Source of the DNA: an uncultured Oscillospiraceae bacterium
GTDB taxonomy: Bacteria; Bacillota; Clostridia; Oscillospirales; Oscillospiraceae
NCBI GenBank assembly: GCA_910579965.1
Contig: CAJTWF010000010.1
Span: forward strand, 1 to 62,597
DNA length: 62,597 nucleotides
Direction: 5' to 3'
A program made the position numbers and the translations under genes. Under the pieces are notes generated by a model, which saw only the letters and a program-made list of their open reading frames with translations, ran no database searches and had not been told where the DNA came from. Positions 15,154 through 24,127 of the stretch are shown in pieces; position 1 is the stretch's first letter; each line of letters begins with the position of its first letter.

Positions 15154-16803
15154 CTACCGCCACTGCACCGTCACCGCCGTGCCCTCCCCCTCCCGGCTCT
15201 CCAGCTCCAGGGCCGCGCCGTGGTAGGCCGCCGCGTGCTTGACAATGGACAGGCCCAGGCCCGTGCCGCCCACCTCCCGGGAGTGGCTCTTGTCCACCCG
15301 GTAGAACCGCTCGAACACCCGCTGCTGGTGGGCCGGAGGGATGCCGATGCCCGTGTCCCGGACCGTGAGCCGGGCCAGGCCCTCCCGCCGGCCTACGGCG
15401 ACGGCCACGGAGCCCCCGGGGCGGTTGTACTTCACCCCGTTGTCCACCAGATTGCCGATCATCTCCTCCAGCACGTGGCGCACCCCCTCCACCTCCGCCG
15501 GCTCCCCCTCCAGGGAGAGGGTCACCTGGGCCCGGGCGGCGGCGGGGGCCAGCCGGGCCAGGACCTCCTCCGCCAGGGCGAAGAGGTCCAGCGGCTCCCA
15601 CGCCATGGGCAGGGCGTTCTCATCCAGCTGGCTCAGGTGGATGATGTCCTCCACCAGGGCGATGAGCCGCTGGGCCTCCCGGTAGATGTCCGAGGCGAAC
15701 TCGGGCACCGTTTCCTGGGGCACCAGACCGCCCTTCATCAGCTCCGCAAAGCCGGAGATGGAGGTGAGGGGGGTCTTCAGCTCGTGGGAGACGTTGGCCG
15801 TGAACTCCCGGCGCAGGGCCTCCCGCCGCTGCCGCTCCGTCACGTCCAGGATGGCCACCACCGCCCCGGCGGGGCGGCCCTGGTGGCTGACCGGGCTGGC
15901 CAGCAGCTGGCAGCACCCGCCCTCCCCCTCCAGCAGGGCCTCGCTGTGCCGGCCGGAGAGGGCCTCCTCCACCACCCGGCAGAAGCTCTCCGCCCGGCTC
16001 AGCCGCAGCACGCTCTCCCCCGGCGCGGCCTCCGGCGCGCCCAGCAGCCGCAGGGCGCTGGCGTTGCAGGAGAGCAGGTCCATCCGCCGGTCAATGAGCA
16101 GAAAGCCCTCGCTCATGTTCTCAGTGATGGCGGTGAACTCCTCCCGGCGCTGGCGCAGCTCGTCGGTCTGGGCCCGGATGGTCTCCTGCTGGGAGCGCAG
16201 GCGGCACAGCAGGGGCGCAAGCTCCTCGTAGCACCGGCACTGGTCCGGCCGGCTGAGATCCAGCTCCAGAATGGGCCGGATGATCCGCCGGGCCAGGGGG
16301 CCCGCCAGCAGGGCGGACAGAAGGGCCGTGGCCGCCACGATGAGGGCCGCCTCCGGCGCCAGCGCCGCCAGCAGGGCGGCGGCGGACTTCTGCCGGCTGG
16401 CCACCCGGAGTACCGTGCCGTCCTCCAGGGCCAGGGCCGCGTACAGGGTGCGCTCGGAGAGGGTGTCGGACAGGCGGCTGTCCCGGCCCAGCCCCCGGGA
16501 GAGGGCGTCCCGGATCTCCGGCCGGTCCAGGTGGTTGTCCATGCCCTCCGCCTGGGCGGCGGTGTCGAAGAGCACCGTGCCGTCCCCGCCGATCCAGGTG
16601 AGCCGGGCGGGGGAGCTCACCGCCTCCAGGTAGTCCCGTCCCCCCAGGCGCACCCCCTGGGCGGCCAGACGGACCTCCACCATCAGCTCCTCGTAGACCT
16701 TGGCCGTGAAGTGGCGGACCAGGGCCCAGCTGAAGAGGCCCGCGCTGAGTGCCAGGGCAGCCAGCCCCACCAGCAGGCTGGTGCGGAAGATTTTTCTGGT
16801 CAT
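15154..16803 (-). CDS. phoR: PhoR-like sensor histidine kinase
   Basis: 549 residues. Transmembrane helix 1 is at about 9-29, an extracytoplasmic sensor follows to about 150, and helix 2 is at about 152-170. A PAS domain (about 220-325, NMSEGFLLIDRRMDLL) leads to the phosphoacceptor in FTANVSHELKTPLTS (His340), then the N box NLVDNGVKYN, G1 DTGIGIPPAHQQRVFERFY and G2 GGTGLGLSIVK. It overlaps the response regulator gene by four bases. Its position after pst-phoU makes the phosphate-starvation sensor role likely. The gene symbol rests on context as much as sequence. Confidence 0.9.
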   Translation of the reverse strand: MTRKIFRTSLLVGLAALALSAGLFSWALVRHFTAKVYEELMVEVRLAAQGVRLGGRDYLEAVSSPARLTWIGGDGTVLFDTAAQAEGMDNHLDRPEIRDALSRGLGRDSRLSDTLSERTLYAALALEDGTVLRVASRQKSAAALLAALAPEAALIVAATALLSALLAGPLARRIIRPILELDLSRPDQCRCYEELAPLLCRLRSQQETIRAQTDELRQRREEFTAITENMSEGFLLIDRRMDLLSCNASALRLLGAPEAAPGESVLRLSRAESFCRVVEEALSGRHSEALLEGEGGCCQLLASPVSHQGRPAGAVVAILDVTERQRREALRREFTANVSHELKTPLTSISGFAELMKGGLVPQETVPEFASDIYREAQRLIALVEDIIHLSQLDENALPMAWEPLDLFALAEEVLARLAPAAARAQVTLSLEGEPAEVEGVRHVLEEMIGNLVDNGVKYNRPGGSVAVAVGRREGLARLTVRDTGIGIPPAHQQRVFERFYRVDKSHSREVGGTGLGLSIVKHAAAYHGAALELESREGEGTAVTVQWR

Positions 16804-17483
16804 GGCGTCTCCTCAATCTTATAGCCCATGCCCCGGACGGTCTGAATCAGGTTTCCCGCCTCCCCCAGCTTCTGGCGGAGGGTGCGGATATGTACGTCCA
16901 CGGTGCGGCTGGCCCCGTCAAAGTCGTAGCCCCAGATGGTGCTGAGCAGCTGATCCCTGGTGAACACCGCCCCCGGGTGCTCCAGCAGGAGGACCAGCAG
17001 CTGGAACTCCTTGAGGGTGAGGGTCACGCCGCACGCCCCGGCCTGGACCACGTGGCGGGCCGGGTCCACGGTGAGGGGCCCCATGGTCAGAACGCCCCGG
17101 GACGGGGCGGGGGTCCTGTCCCCCGCCCGGCGCAGGGCGGAGCGGACCCGGGCCATCAGCTCCATCATGCCGAAGGGCTTGGAGACGTAGTCGTCCGCCC
17201 CCGCGTCCAGGCCCACCACCTTGTCGTACTCGCTGCCCTTGGCGGTGAGGAGGATCACCTGGACGGACCGGGTGCGCCGGTCCTCCCGGAGCTTCTTCAG
17301 GATGGAGATGCCGTCCTCCTCCGGCAGCATGATGTCCAGCAGCACCACCTCGGGCCCCCGCCGGTCCAGCGCGGCCCAGAAGGCGGAGGGCCGGGCGAAC
17401 CCCTCCGCCTCCAGTCCCGCGCTGGTGAGGGAGTAGAGCACCAGCTTCCGGATGCTGTTGTCGTCCTCAACAAAATAAATCAT
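16800..17483 (-). CDS. phoB: PhoB/PhoP-like response regulator
   Basis: 227 residues of the OmpR/PhoB class. The receiver domain has acidic residues ED at 6-7, the phosphoacceptor Asp50 in VVLLDIMLPEEDG, and Lys in LLTAKGSEYDKV. The C-terminal winged helix ends GYDFDGASRTVDVHIRTLRQKLG and VRGMGYK. It probably binds the TTWACC repeats at 21713-21739. The N-terminus MIYFVEDDNSIRKL is complete. Overlaps the sensor kinase gene and lies 21 bases after phoU. Confidence 0.93.
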   Translation of the reverse strand: MIYFVEDDNSIRKLVLYSLTSAGLEAEGFARPSAFWAALDRRGPEVVLLDIMLPEEDGISILKKLREDRRTRSVQVILLTAKGSEYDKVVGLDAGADDYVSKPFGMMELMARVRSALRRAGDRTPAPSRGVLTMGPLTVDPARHVVQAGACGVTLTLKEFQLLVLLLEHPGAVFTRDQLLSTIWGYDFDGASRTVDVHIRTLRQKLGEAGNLIQTVRGMGYKIEETP

Positions 17484-17504
17484 AGGCGCGTACAGCGGGC
17501 CCTT

Positions 17505-18149
17505 TTACGCCCGCACTCTCCCCGTAATGGAATAGGACACCCGCTCCGCCAGGTTGACGGCGTGGTCTCCGATGCGCTCCAGGTACTTGGCCGCCATGAG
17601 CAGATCCAGGGCCTCCCACGCCCCGGCGGCGTCCTGGCGGATGAGCTCCGTCAGCTCGTCCTTGACCCGGACAAACAGCTCGTCCACTATATCGTCATAT
17701 TGTATCACGTCCTGGGCCGCCTGCAAATCCTTTTTTACAAACGCGTCCACGCTGCCGTCCACCATCCTGGCCGCGGCCTGGGCCATGTCCCGGATATGGA
17801 TCTGGCCGGGCAGGGGACAGCCGGGGCTCAGGTGGCGGGAGATCTCCGCGATGTCCGCGGCCTGATCCCCGATGCGCTCCATGTCCCCGATCATCTTCAG
17901 GGCGGAGGAGACCGTGCGCAGGTCCCGGGCCACGGGCTGCTGCTGGAGGAGGAGGCGCATGCACAGGCTCTCAATCTCCCGCTCCTGCCGGTCAATCTCC
18001 ACCTCCCGGGCAATGGCCACCTCGGCCATGGCCGGATCGTGGTCCAGCAGGGCTGCCGCGCCGGCGGCGATGGCCTCCTGGCACATGGCCCCCATGCCGA
18101 TGAGCTCCTGGTGCAGCGTCTCCAGCTGCTGGTCAAAACGGTTTCGCAT
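17505..18149 (-). CDS. phoU: Phosphate transport regulator PhoU
   Basis: 214 residues built of two three-helix PhoU repeats. The first has IGDMERIGDQAADIAEISR and the second AAKYLERIGDHAVNLAER, each with the E-x-I-G-D metal-binding signature. PhoU damps PhoR signalling when phosphate is plentiful and restrains the Pst transporter. The start ATG at 18149 overlaps the pstB stop by one base (TGATG), so the two are translationally coupled. Confidence 0.96.
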   Translation of the reverse strand: MRNRFDQQLETLHQELIGMGAMCQEAIAAGAAALLDHDPAMAEVAIAREVEIDRQEREIESLCMRLLLQQQPVARDLRTVSSALKMIGDMERIGDQAADIAEISRHLSPGCPLPGQIHIRDMAQAAARMVDGSVDAFVKKDLQAAQDVIQYDDIVDELFVRVKDELTELIRQDAAGAWEALDLLMAAKYLERIGDHAVNLAERVSYSITGRVRA

Positions 18150-18910
18150 CAGCCGAACCTCCCGGTAATGTAGTCCTCCGTGCGCTGGTCCCGGGGCATG
18201 GAGAAGAGGCGCTCCGTGGGGGAAAACTCCACCAGCTCCCCGGAGAGGAAGAAGGCGGTCCGGTCGGAGACCCGGACGGCCTGCTGCATGTTGTGGGTGA
18301 CCATGACGATGGTGTATTTCTCCTTGAGGGAGCCGATGAGATCCTCGATCTTGGAGGTGGAGATGGGGTCCAGGGCGCTGGTGGCCTCGTCCATGAGCAG
18401 CACCTCCGGCTCCACCGCCAGGGCCCGGGCGATGCACAGCCGCTGCTGCTGGCCCCCGGAGAGGCCCAGGGCGCTCTTCTTCAGCCGGTCCCGGACCTCC
18501 TCCCAGATGGCGGCGGCGCGCAGGGAGTTCTCCACCAGCTCGTCCAGCCGGGCCCTGCGGCGCTCCCCGTGGGTCCGGGGGCCGTAGGCCACGTTGTCGT
18601 AGATGGACATGGGGAAGGGGTTGGGCTTCTGGAAGACCATGCCGATCCGGCGGCGCAGGGCGGTGACGTCCAGTCCCGGCGCGTAGATTTCCTGGCCCTG
18701 GAAGGTGAGGGAGCCGGTCATCCGGGTCCCGGGGACCAGATCGTTCATGCGGTTGATGGTGCGCAGGAAGGTGGACTTTCCGCACCCGGAGGGGCCGATG
18801 AGGGCCGTCACCCGGCCGGCGGGGATGTCCAGACTGATGTGCCGCAGGGCCTGGGAGGCGCCGTAGAAGAAATCCAGGTCCCGGGCCGAGAGGATCGCTT
18901 GCTCTGCCAT
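18149..18910 (-). CDS. pstB: Phosphate ABC transporter ATP-binding protein
   Basis: 253 residues. Walker A GPSGCGKSTFLRTINRMND is the PstB-specific form; signature LSGGQQQRLCIARAL; Walker B VLLMDEATSALDPIST; H-loop VTHNMQQAVRVSD. It energises phosphate import through PstC-PstA. Start ATG 18910 follows an AAAGGA site. An A/T-rich hairpin lies between it and pstA. Confidence 0.97.
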   Translation of the reverse strand: MAEQAILSARDLDFFYGASQALRHISLDIPAGRVTALIGPSGCGKSTFLRTINRMNDLVPGTRMTGSLTFQGQEIYAPGLDVTALRRRIGMVFQKPNPFPMSIYDNVAYGPRTHGERRRARLDELVENSLRAAAIWEEVRDRLKKSALGLSGGQQQRLCIARALAVEPEVLLMDEATSALDPISTSKIEDLIGSLKEKYTIVMVTHNMQQAVRVSDRTAFFLSGELVEFSPTERLFSMPRDQRTEDYITGRFG

Positions 18911-18955
18911 GGCGTCGCTGTCCTTTCCAGTGAAGTGTGTCTTTTTTGCAGCGTT

Positions 18956-19005
18956 AAGGTTTTTCTTTTTGATTCTTTTTCTTTGTTCACAAAGAAAAAG
19001 AATGT
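18956..19005. repeat. A/T-rich hairpin repeat (copy c), between pstA and pstB
   Basis: A perfect 14-bp stem ATTCTTTTTCTTTG (18972-18985) pairs with 18990-19003 around the loop TTCA. The pyrimidine tract lies on the left, as in copy d. It ends 62 bases upstream of the pstB start codon. Confidence 0.8.
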
Positions 19006-19009
19006 AAGT

Positions 19010-19870
19010 CTATCCCCTCCGCAGCAGCCTCCCCGCCAGATGGGCGGCCAGATTGATGAGCCCGGTGAGGATGAGCAGGAGCGTGGCGATGGTGAAGGCG
19101 ATGGCGAAGTCCGCCCGCTCCTTGGCGTAGACGTACAGGGCCACGGTGAGGGTGGCGCCGGAGGCGCGGAGCAGGCCCTGGATGGTGGAGAAGTCCTGCA
19201 TGGCCGTGGACAGGCCCGCCGTGTACATGAGCACCGCGCTCTCCCCCACCACCCGCCCCACCGCCAGGATGCAGCCGGTGACGATGCCGTCCACCGAGGA
19301 GGGCAGCACCACGGTGCGGATGGTGCGCCACCTGCCCGCCCCCAGGCCCAGGGCCCCCTCCCGGTAGGACCGGGGCACGGTGCGCAGGCTCTCCTGGGTG
19401 GTACGGATGACTGTGGGCAGGGTCATGATAACCAGGGTCAGGGACCCGGCCAGCAGGGTCTTCTGGAGGCCCAGGGTATTACAGAAGAGGATGACCCCCA
19501 CCAGGGCGTAGAGGATGGAGGGGATGCCGGAGAGTGTCTCGGCGGCAAACTCCACCGCCCCCGCCAGACGGCGGTTTTTGGCGTACTCGGTCAGGTACAC
19601 GGCCGCCCCCACCCCCAGGGGCAGGACCACGGCCAGGGAGGCCGCGATGACATAGAGTGTGTTGAGGATGCTGGGCAGGATGCCCACCGTGCCGCGGAGG
19701 ACGCTCTCCTGGCTGGTGAGCAGCTCCCAGCTCAGGCCCGGCGCGCCCCGGAGGAAGATATAGCCGATAACCAGCAGCAGCAGGGCGCAGGTGACGGCGG
19801 CGCACAGCCACAGCGCCAGCTTTGCCAGTAGATTCCAGGCCCGGCGGGCCGGGGAGAGATTCGCGCCCAT
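19010..19870 (-). CDS. pstA: Phosphate ABC transporter permease PstA
   Basis: 286 residues with six membrane helices. The N-terminal ATCALLLLVIGYIFLRGAPGLSW, the PstA segment GIVGILPSILNT-like (GTVGILPSILNTLYVIA) and the EAA loop SLRTVPRSYREGALGLGAGRWRTI identify it. It forms the membrane channel with PstC. It begins two bases before the end of pstC, in tight operon order. Confidence 0.95.
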   Translation of the reverse strand: MGANLSPARRAWNLLAKLALWLCAAVTCALLLLVIGYIFLRGAPGLSWELLTSQESVLRGTVGILPSILNTLYVIAASLAVVLPLGVGAAVYLTEYAKNRRLAGAVEFAAETLSGIPSILYALVGVILFCNTLGLQKTLLAGSLTLVIMTLPTVIRTTQESLRTVPRSYREGALGLGAGRWRTIRTVVLPSSVDGIVTGCILAVGRVVGESAVLMYTAGLSTAMQDFSTIQGLLRASGATLTVALYVYAKERADFAIAFTIATLLLILTGLINLAAHLAGRLLRRG

Positions 19871-19872
19871 GG

Positions 19873-20751
19873 TCAGCCCTCCTTGCCCCGCTTCAGGGCC
19901 AGATTCAGCAGGATGTTGATGAGCATAATGAACAGGAAGAGCACCAGACCGATGGAGAAGAGGGCCTGCCGCTGGAGGGAGCCCGGAGCGGCATAGTTCA
20001 TCTCAATGGCAATGCCCGTGGTGAGAAAGCGGACGCTGGAGAGCAGGGAGGGCATGTTGGCCACGTTGCCCGCCACCATGAGGATGGCCATGGCCTCCCC
20101 GATGGCCCGGCCCACCCCCAGCACCACCGCCGCCGCCACCCCGCTGCGGGCCGCCGGGGCGGTGACCCGCAGATAGGTCTCCACCGGGGTGGCCCCCAGG
20201 GCCAGACTGGCCTCCTCGTACTCCCGGGGCACCGCCGCCAGGGCCGCGTCGGACACGGAGATGATGGAGGGCAGGATCATCACCGCCAGCACGATGATGG
20301 ACGCCAGCAGGGAGTCCCCCGCCGGCAGGTCCAGCCAGGCGCGGAGGGCCGGCACCAGCACGCACATGCCCACCAGGCCGTAGACCACAGACGGGATGCC
20401 CGCCAGCAGGTTCACCGCCGGGCGGATGAGCCCCGCCAGCCGGGGCGGGGCCGCCTTGGCCAGGAAGAGGGCGGTGAAGAAGCCCACCGGCACCCCCAGC
20501 ACAATGGCCCCGGCCGCGCCGTAGACAGAGGCGAGGATCATGGGCAGGATGCCGAACCGGGGATCCGTGGCGTGGGTGGAGGCCCAGGTGCGGCCGAAGA
20601 GGAAGCTCGTCAGGCCGATCTCCCGGATGGCCGGCAGGCCGGCCAGGATCAGATAGACGGTGATGAGCAGCACAAAGGCGATGGCCGTCAGGCCGCAGAT
20701 CAGAAAGAGGGTCTGCATGGCGAACTCGGCTGGTTTTATCCGGCGCTTCAT
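19873..20751 (-). CDS. pstC: Phosphate ABC transporter permease PstC
   Basis: 292 residues with six membrane helices. The conserved PstC part FLFGRTWAST, FGILPMILASVYGA and the EAA loop ALAAVPREYEEASLALGATPVET are visible. The start is ATG 20751 giving MKRRIKPAEFAMQ, preceded by GAGGAGG; a longer frame upstream runs through the hairpin repeat and is not coding. Pairs with PstA. Confidence 0.95.
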   Translation of the reverse strand: MKRRIKPAEFAMQTLFLICGLTAIAFVLLITVYLILAGLPAIREIGLTSFLFGRTWASTHATDPRFGILPMILASVYGAAGAIVLGVPVGFFTALFLAKAAPPRLAGLIRPAVNLLAGIPSVVYGLVGMCVLVPALRAWLDLPAGDSLLASIIVLAVMILPSIISVSDAALAAVPREYEEASLALGATPVETYLRVTAPAARSGVAAAVVLGVGRAIGEAMAILMVAGNVANMPSLLSSVRFLTTGIAIEMNYAAPGSLQRQALFSIGLVLFLFIMLINILLNLALKRGKEG

Positions 20752-20770
20752 AGGGCGTGCCTCCTCTAAA

Positions 20771-20812
20771 GTTTTTCTCTTGATTCTTTTCTTTGTGAAC
20801 AAAGAAAAGAAT
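20771..20812. repeat. A/T-rich hairpin repeat (copy d), between pstS and pstC
   Basis: A perfect 13-bp stem ATTCTTTTCTTTG (20783-20795) pairs with 20800-20812 around the loop TGAA, with GTTTTTCTC on its left. It ends 32 bases upstream of the pstC start codon. Confidence 0.8.
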
Positions 20813-20825
20813 GACTGCCCCCGCT

Positions 20826-21635
20826 TCACGGCGCAACCGCGCCGGCCCGGGCGATATAGGGCCCCGCCTCGCCGCCGCAGGCGTAGTCCAGGAAGGCCTG
20901 GGCCGCCGGGGAGAGGGCCGCGCCCTCCCGGGTCACCAGCAGGAAGGGCCGCTGGATGGGGTAGGCCCCGCTCCGCACCGTCTCCTCCGTGCAGGCCGCG
21001 CCCTCCACCGCCAGCGCCGACACCGTGCCGCCCACGGAGGCCAGGGAGGTGTAGCCGATGGCGTTGGGATTGCCGGACACGTTGCCCACCACATCCCCGG
21101 AGGAGCCGTACTCGTTGGTGTAATCGCACCGGTCCGTCACCCCCAGCAGCTCCTCAAAGGCCCCCCGGGTGCCGCTGCCCGCCTCCCGGCCATAGACCGC
21201 GACAGGGGCGTCCGGGCCCCCCAGGGCGGACCAGTTGTCCACCTGGCCGGTGAAGACCTGCTCCAGCTGGGCCAGGGTCAGGCCGGACACCGGGTTGGAG
21301 GGGTGGACGATCACCGCCACCCCGTCCAGGGCCACGGTCCAGGCCACGGCCCCCTTGTCCAGCTCCGCCTCCTTCAGCGGGCGGCTGGACAGGCCGATGT
21401 CCGCTCTGCCTGTCAGCACCGCCTCCACCCCCGCGCCGGACCCGGTGCCGGAGTAGTTGACCGTAATGCCGGGCTCCCGCTCCCGGAAGGTCTCCTGGAG
21501 CACCGCCATCACGTCGGCCATGGAGGTGGAGCCGTCGGTGTTCACCGTGCCGGTGAGGCCCTCCGCCGTGCTGCCGCCGCAGGCGGCCAGCAGGAGGGCT
21601 GCCAGCAGCAGCAGGGGAAAAATTCGTTTCTTCAT
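20826..21635 (-). CDS. pstS: Phosphate-binding lipoprotein PstS
   Basis: 269 residues. The lipoprotein signal ends in LLLAACGG, with the lipid-bearing Cys at about residue 19. The mature protein has the PstS ligand segments TDGSTSMADVM, SGTGSGAGVEAVLTGRADIGLSSR and GREAGSGTRGAFEELL. It delivers phosphate to PstCA at the outer membrane face of the cell. First gene of the operon; ATG at 21635 with GAAAGGAGCG upstream, under the candidate PHO box. Confidence 0.96.
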   Translation of the reverse strand: MKKRIFPLLLLAALLLAACGGSTAEGLTGTVNTDGSTSMADVMAVLQETFREREPGITVNYSGTGSGAGVEAVLTGRADIGLSSRPLKEAELDKGAVAWTVALDGVAVIVHPSNPVSGLTLAQLEQVFTGQVDNWSALGGPDAPVAVYGREAGSGTRGAFEELLGVTDRCDYTNEYGSSGDVVGNVSGNPNAIGYTSLASVGGTVSALAVEGAACTEETVRSGAYPIQRPFLLVTREGAALSPAAQAFLDYACGGEAGPYIARAGAVAP

Positions 21636-21712
21636 AGGCGGGCGCTCCTTTCCTGGATGGGCGGCGGTACTGCCATGATAAGCCGGAAATGTAAAATGGA
21701 AAACAGCGGGGA

Positions 21713-21739
21713 GGTTAAATGGCGGTAAAATAGGGTTAA
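21713..21739 (-). promoter_or_regulatory. Candidate PHO box of the pst operon
   Basis: On the minus strand three direct repeats TTAACC, TTTACC and TTAACC occur at 21739-21734, 21729-21724 and 21718-21713. They are spaced 10 and 11 bp, the pattern bound by PhoP/PhoB-type regulators in Firmicutes. It lies about 80 bases upstream of the pstS start. A further TTTTAC-like element lies at about 21691-21696. Confidence 0.7.
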
Positions 21740-21743
21740 AGAA

Positions 21744-21768
21744 GAGCAGCCGGATGATCCGGCTGCTC
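21744..21768 (-). terminator. Terminator of uvrC
   Basis: Stem GAGCAGCCGG / CCGGCTGCTC (21744-21753 with 21759-21768) is followed on the minus strand by TTCTTTA. It lies 40 bases beyond the uvrC stop and directly adjoins the PHO box. Confidence 0.8.
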
Positions 21769-21807
21769 CTGCAGGATCTGTATTAGTGTATCGCAAAGGG
21801 CGTTGTC

Positions 21808-23652
21808 CTATGCGGGGGGCTGGGGGTTTTCCTCCGCCGGCGGGTGGGCCCACAGGTACACCGCCGCGGCCGCATTTCGGGGCACCACCTCCTCCAGCTC
21901 CTCCAGGCTGGCCTCCCGCACCGCCTTCACGCTCTTGAACCGCCGCAGCAGGGCCGTGCGCCGGGCTTCTCCCACGCCGGGGATCTCGTCCAGGGCGGAG
22001 CCCCGCACGCTCCTGCCGTGGCTCTGGCGGTTGTAGGTGATGGCGAAGCGGTGGGTCTCCTCCTGGATGCGGCCGATGAGGGTGAACACGGCCTGGGTTC
22101 CCTTGATGCCGATCTCCCGGCCCTCCGGGGTCACCAGGGCCCGGGTGCGGTGGCGGTCATCCTTCACCATGCCGAAGATGGGGATGGCCAGGCCGAACCG
22201 CTCCGTCACCCGCCGGGCCACCTTGGCGTGCTGCTCGCCGCCGTCGATGAGCAGCACGTCCGGCAGGGGCATGAACTTCTTGTCCTGCTCCATGTAGTGG
22301 GTCAGCCGCCGGGTGAGCACTTCCTCCATGGATTTGTAGTCGTCCGGATGGCCGTCCAGCTCCTTGATGCGAAAGCGCCTGTACCGGTCCTTGGCGGGCC
22401 GGGAGCCGCGGAACACCACCATGGAGGCCACCACGTCCTCCCCGCCGGTGTTGGAGATGTCGTAGCTCTCCATCCACTCCGGCGGCTCCTCCAGGCCCAT
22501 CAGCTTCCCCAGCAGCTCCAGGGTGCGGTCGCTGCGCTCCTGGCTGGTGGTCTGCCGCTCCGCCTCCTCCCGGGCGTTGGCGGCGGCCAGGGCCAGCACC
22601 TGGGCCCGGTCCCCCCGCTGGGGCGTGCGGACTGTCACTCTGTGCCCCGCCTTCTCCCCCAGCAGCTGCTCCAGCACCTCCTGGTCCTCAATGGCCGCGG
22701 GGATGAAGATCTCCCGGGGCAGCGCGGACCGGGAGCCGTAGTATTGCAGCAGCAGGGCCGAGAGGATCTCCCCCTCCTCCTCCAGGGCCGAGGCGGCGAA
22801 CAGCTCCGCCTCCTTCCCCGTCAGCTGCCCCTCCTCGTAGTGGAGCACCGCGAAGCAGCACTTGGCCTCCAGGTACAGCCCCCACACGTCCGTGTCCGCG
22901 CACACCCCGGCGATGACCTTCTGCCGCTTGCCCAGCACCTTGATGGCCGCGATCCGGTCCCGGAGGGCGGCGGCCTCCTCGAAGCGCAGCTCCTCGGCGG
23001 CGGCCCCCATCTCCCGCTCCAGCTGGGCCGTCACCAGCCGGATCTTGCCCTCCAGCAGCTGCACGGCGATGTCCACCCGCCGCTCGTACTCCTCCCGGCT
23101 CATCTCCGGCCGGCAGAACCCGTCGCACCGGCCCATGTGGTGGTTCAGGCAGGGCCGCTCCTTGCCGATGTCCCGGGGGAAGCTCTTGTGGCAGGTGGGC
23201 AGGCGGAGAGCCGTGCGGATGGCGTCCAGGGCGGAGCGGGTCTCCAGCCGGCCGCCGTAGGGACCGAAGTACCGGGCCCCGTCGCCGGCAACCCGGCTGA
23301 CCAGGGAGAAGCGCCGGTACTGCTCCCGGCTCAGGCGCACAAAGGGGTAGCCCTTGTCGTCCTTGAGGAGGATGTTGTACCGGGGCATGTACTGCTTGAT
23401 GAGGGCGTTTTCCAGTACCAGGGCCTCAAACTCGCTGCCCACCACGATGGTGTCAAAGGTATCAACCAGCTTCACCATGGTCTGGGTCTTCAGGTTGTGG
23501 CCCCGGCCGGCCTGAAAGTACTGGCTCACCCGGTTTTTCAGCCGTTTCGCCTTGCCGACATAGATGACCGTGCCCTCCTTGTCGTGCATCAGGTACACCC
23601 CCGGGGCCAGGGGCAGGCTGTTGGCCTTCTCCAGCAGCTCCTCCTTGGTCAT
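21808..23652 (-). CDS. uvrC: Excinuclease ABC subunit C
   Basis: 614 residues, full length. The N-terminal GIY-YIG nuclease is APGVYLMHDKEGTVIYVGKA (16-35). The Cys-containing insert CLNHHMGRCDGFC and UvrB-binding UVR motif (about 198-233) follow. The C-terminal RNase-H-like nuclease has ESYDISNTGGEDVVASMVVF and LLIDGGEQHAKVA, and a tandem helix-hairpin-helix closes it (IPGVGEARRTALLRRFKSV). It makes both incisions in nucleotide excision repair. ATG 23652 with AGGAG upstream. Confidence 0.97.
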   Translation of the reverse strand: MTKEELLEKANSLPLAPGVYLMHDKEGTVIYVGKAKRLKNRVSQYFQAGRGHNLKTQTMVKLVDTFDTIVVGSEFEALVLENALIKQYMPRYNILLKDDKGYPFVRLSREQYRRFSLVSRVAGDGARYFGPYGGRLETRSALDAIRTALRLPTCHKSFPRDIGKERPCLNHHMGRCDGFCRPEMSREEYERRVDIAVQLLEGKIRLVTAQLEREMGAAAEELRFEEAAALRDRIAAIKVLGKRQKVIAGVCADTDVWGLYLEAKCCFAVLHYEEGQLTGKEAELFAASALEEEGEILSALLLQYYGSRSALPREIFIPAAIEDQEVLEQLLGEKAGHRVTVRTPQRGDRAQVLALAAANAREEAERQTTSQERSDRTLELLGKLMGLEEPPEWMESYDISNTGGEDVVASMVVFRGSRPAKDRYRRFRIKELDGHPDDYKSMEEVLTRRLTHYMEQDKKFMPLPDVLLIDGGEQHAKVARRVTERFGLAIPIFGMVKDDRHRTRALVTPEGREIGIKGTQAVFTLIGRIQEETHRFAITYNRQSHGRSVRGSALDEIPGVGEARRTALLRRFKSVKAVREASLEELEEVVPRNAAAAVYLWAHPPAEENPQPPA

Positions 23653-23711
23653 GGGTCTCTCCTCCTTTTTGGGTGGTCCGGGGGCGGGCCCCCGCCGGAC
23701 GGTTCTGCTCA

Positions 23712-23746
23712 GACAGAAAAAGACTGTTTCGTTGCCGAAACAGTCT
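23712..23746 (-). terminator. Terminator of the HPr gene
   Basis: An 11-bp stem AGACTGTTTCG / CGAAACAGTCT with loop TTGC (23721-23746) is followed on the minus strand by CTTTTTCTG. It lies 22 bases after the HPr stop. Confidence 0.85.
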
Positions 23747-23767
23747 CCTCATCCGTCGATATGTGCG

Positions 23768-24034
23768 TTATTCGCCGAATTCGCCGGAACGAACCAGCTC
23801 GGCCAGCGCCTCAACGGCCTCCTTCTCATCGGAGCCGTCAGCGATCAGGGTGATGGTGGTGCCCTTTACGATGCCCAGAGACAGAACGCCCAGCAGGCTC
23901 TTGGCGTTCACCCGGCGCTCGTCCTTCTCAACCCAGATGCCGCTCTTGAACTCATTGGCCTTACGGATGAAGTAGGTGGCAGGTCTTGCATGCAGACCAA
24001 CCTCATTGTTGATGGTGACTTCCTGAGTATACAT
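23768..24034 (-). CDS. ptsH: Phosphocarrier protein HPr
   Basis: 88 residues. The active-site loop is GLHARPA with the phosphoacceptor at His15, and the regulatory site is NAKSLLGVLSLGI with Ser46, both at the classical positions. It passes phosphate from enzyme I to PTS IIA domains and, when phosphorylated on Ser46 by HPr kinase, acts with CcpA in catabolite repression. It stands alone with its own promoter and terminator; ptsI is not adjacent. It would serve the PTS transporter and LicT regulator at 36-39 kb. Confidence 0.93.
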   Translation of the reverse strand: MYTQEVTINNEVGLHARPATYFIRKANEFKSGIWVEKDERRVNAKSLLGVLSLGIVKGTTITLIADGSDEKEAVEALAELVRSGEFGE

Positions 24035-24098
24035 AGACCATTATCTCCTCTTCAATCTCAATCTGCGCGATGGTTGGCAGCGCGGGAGTATATGTGTT

Positions 24099-24127
24099 AT
24101 GTTAGCAAATTTCCTTTTCCCCGTCAA
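24099..24127 (-). promoter_or_regulatory. Promoter of the HPr gene
   Basis: Minus-strand TTGACG (24127-24122), 17-bp spacer, TAACAT (24104-24099), about 65 bases upstream of the HPr start codon. Confidence 0.65.
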
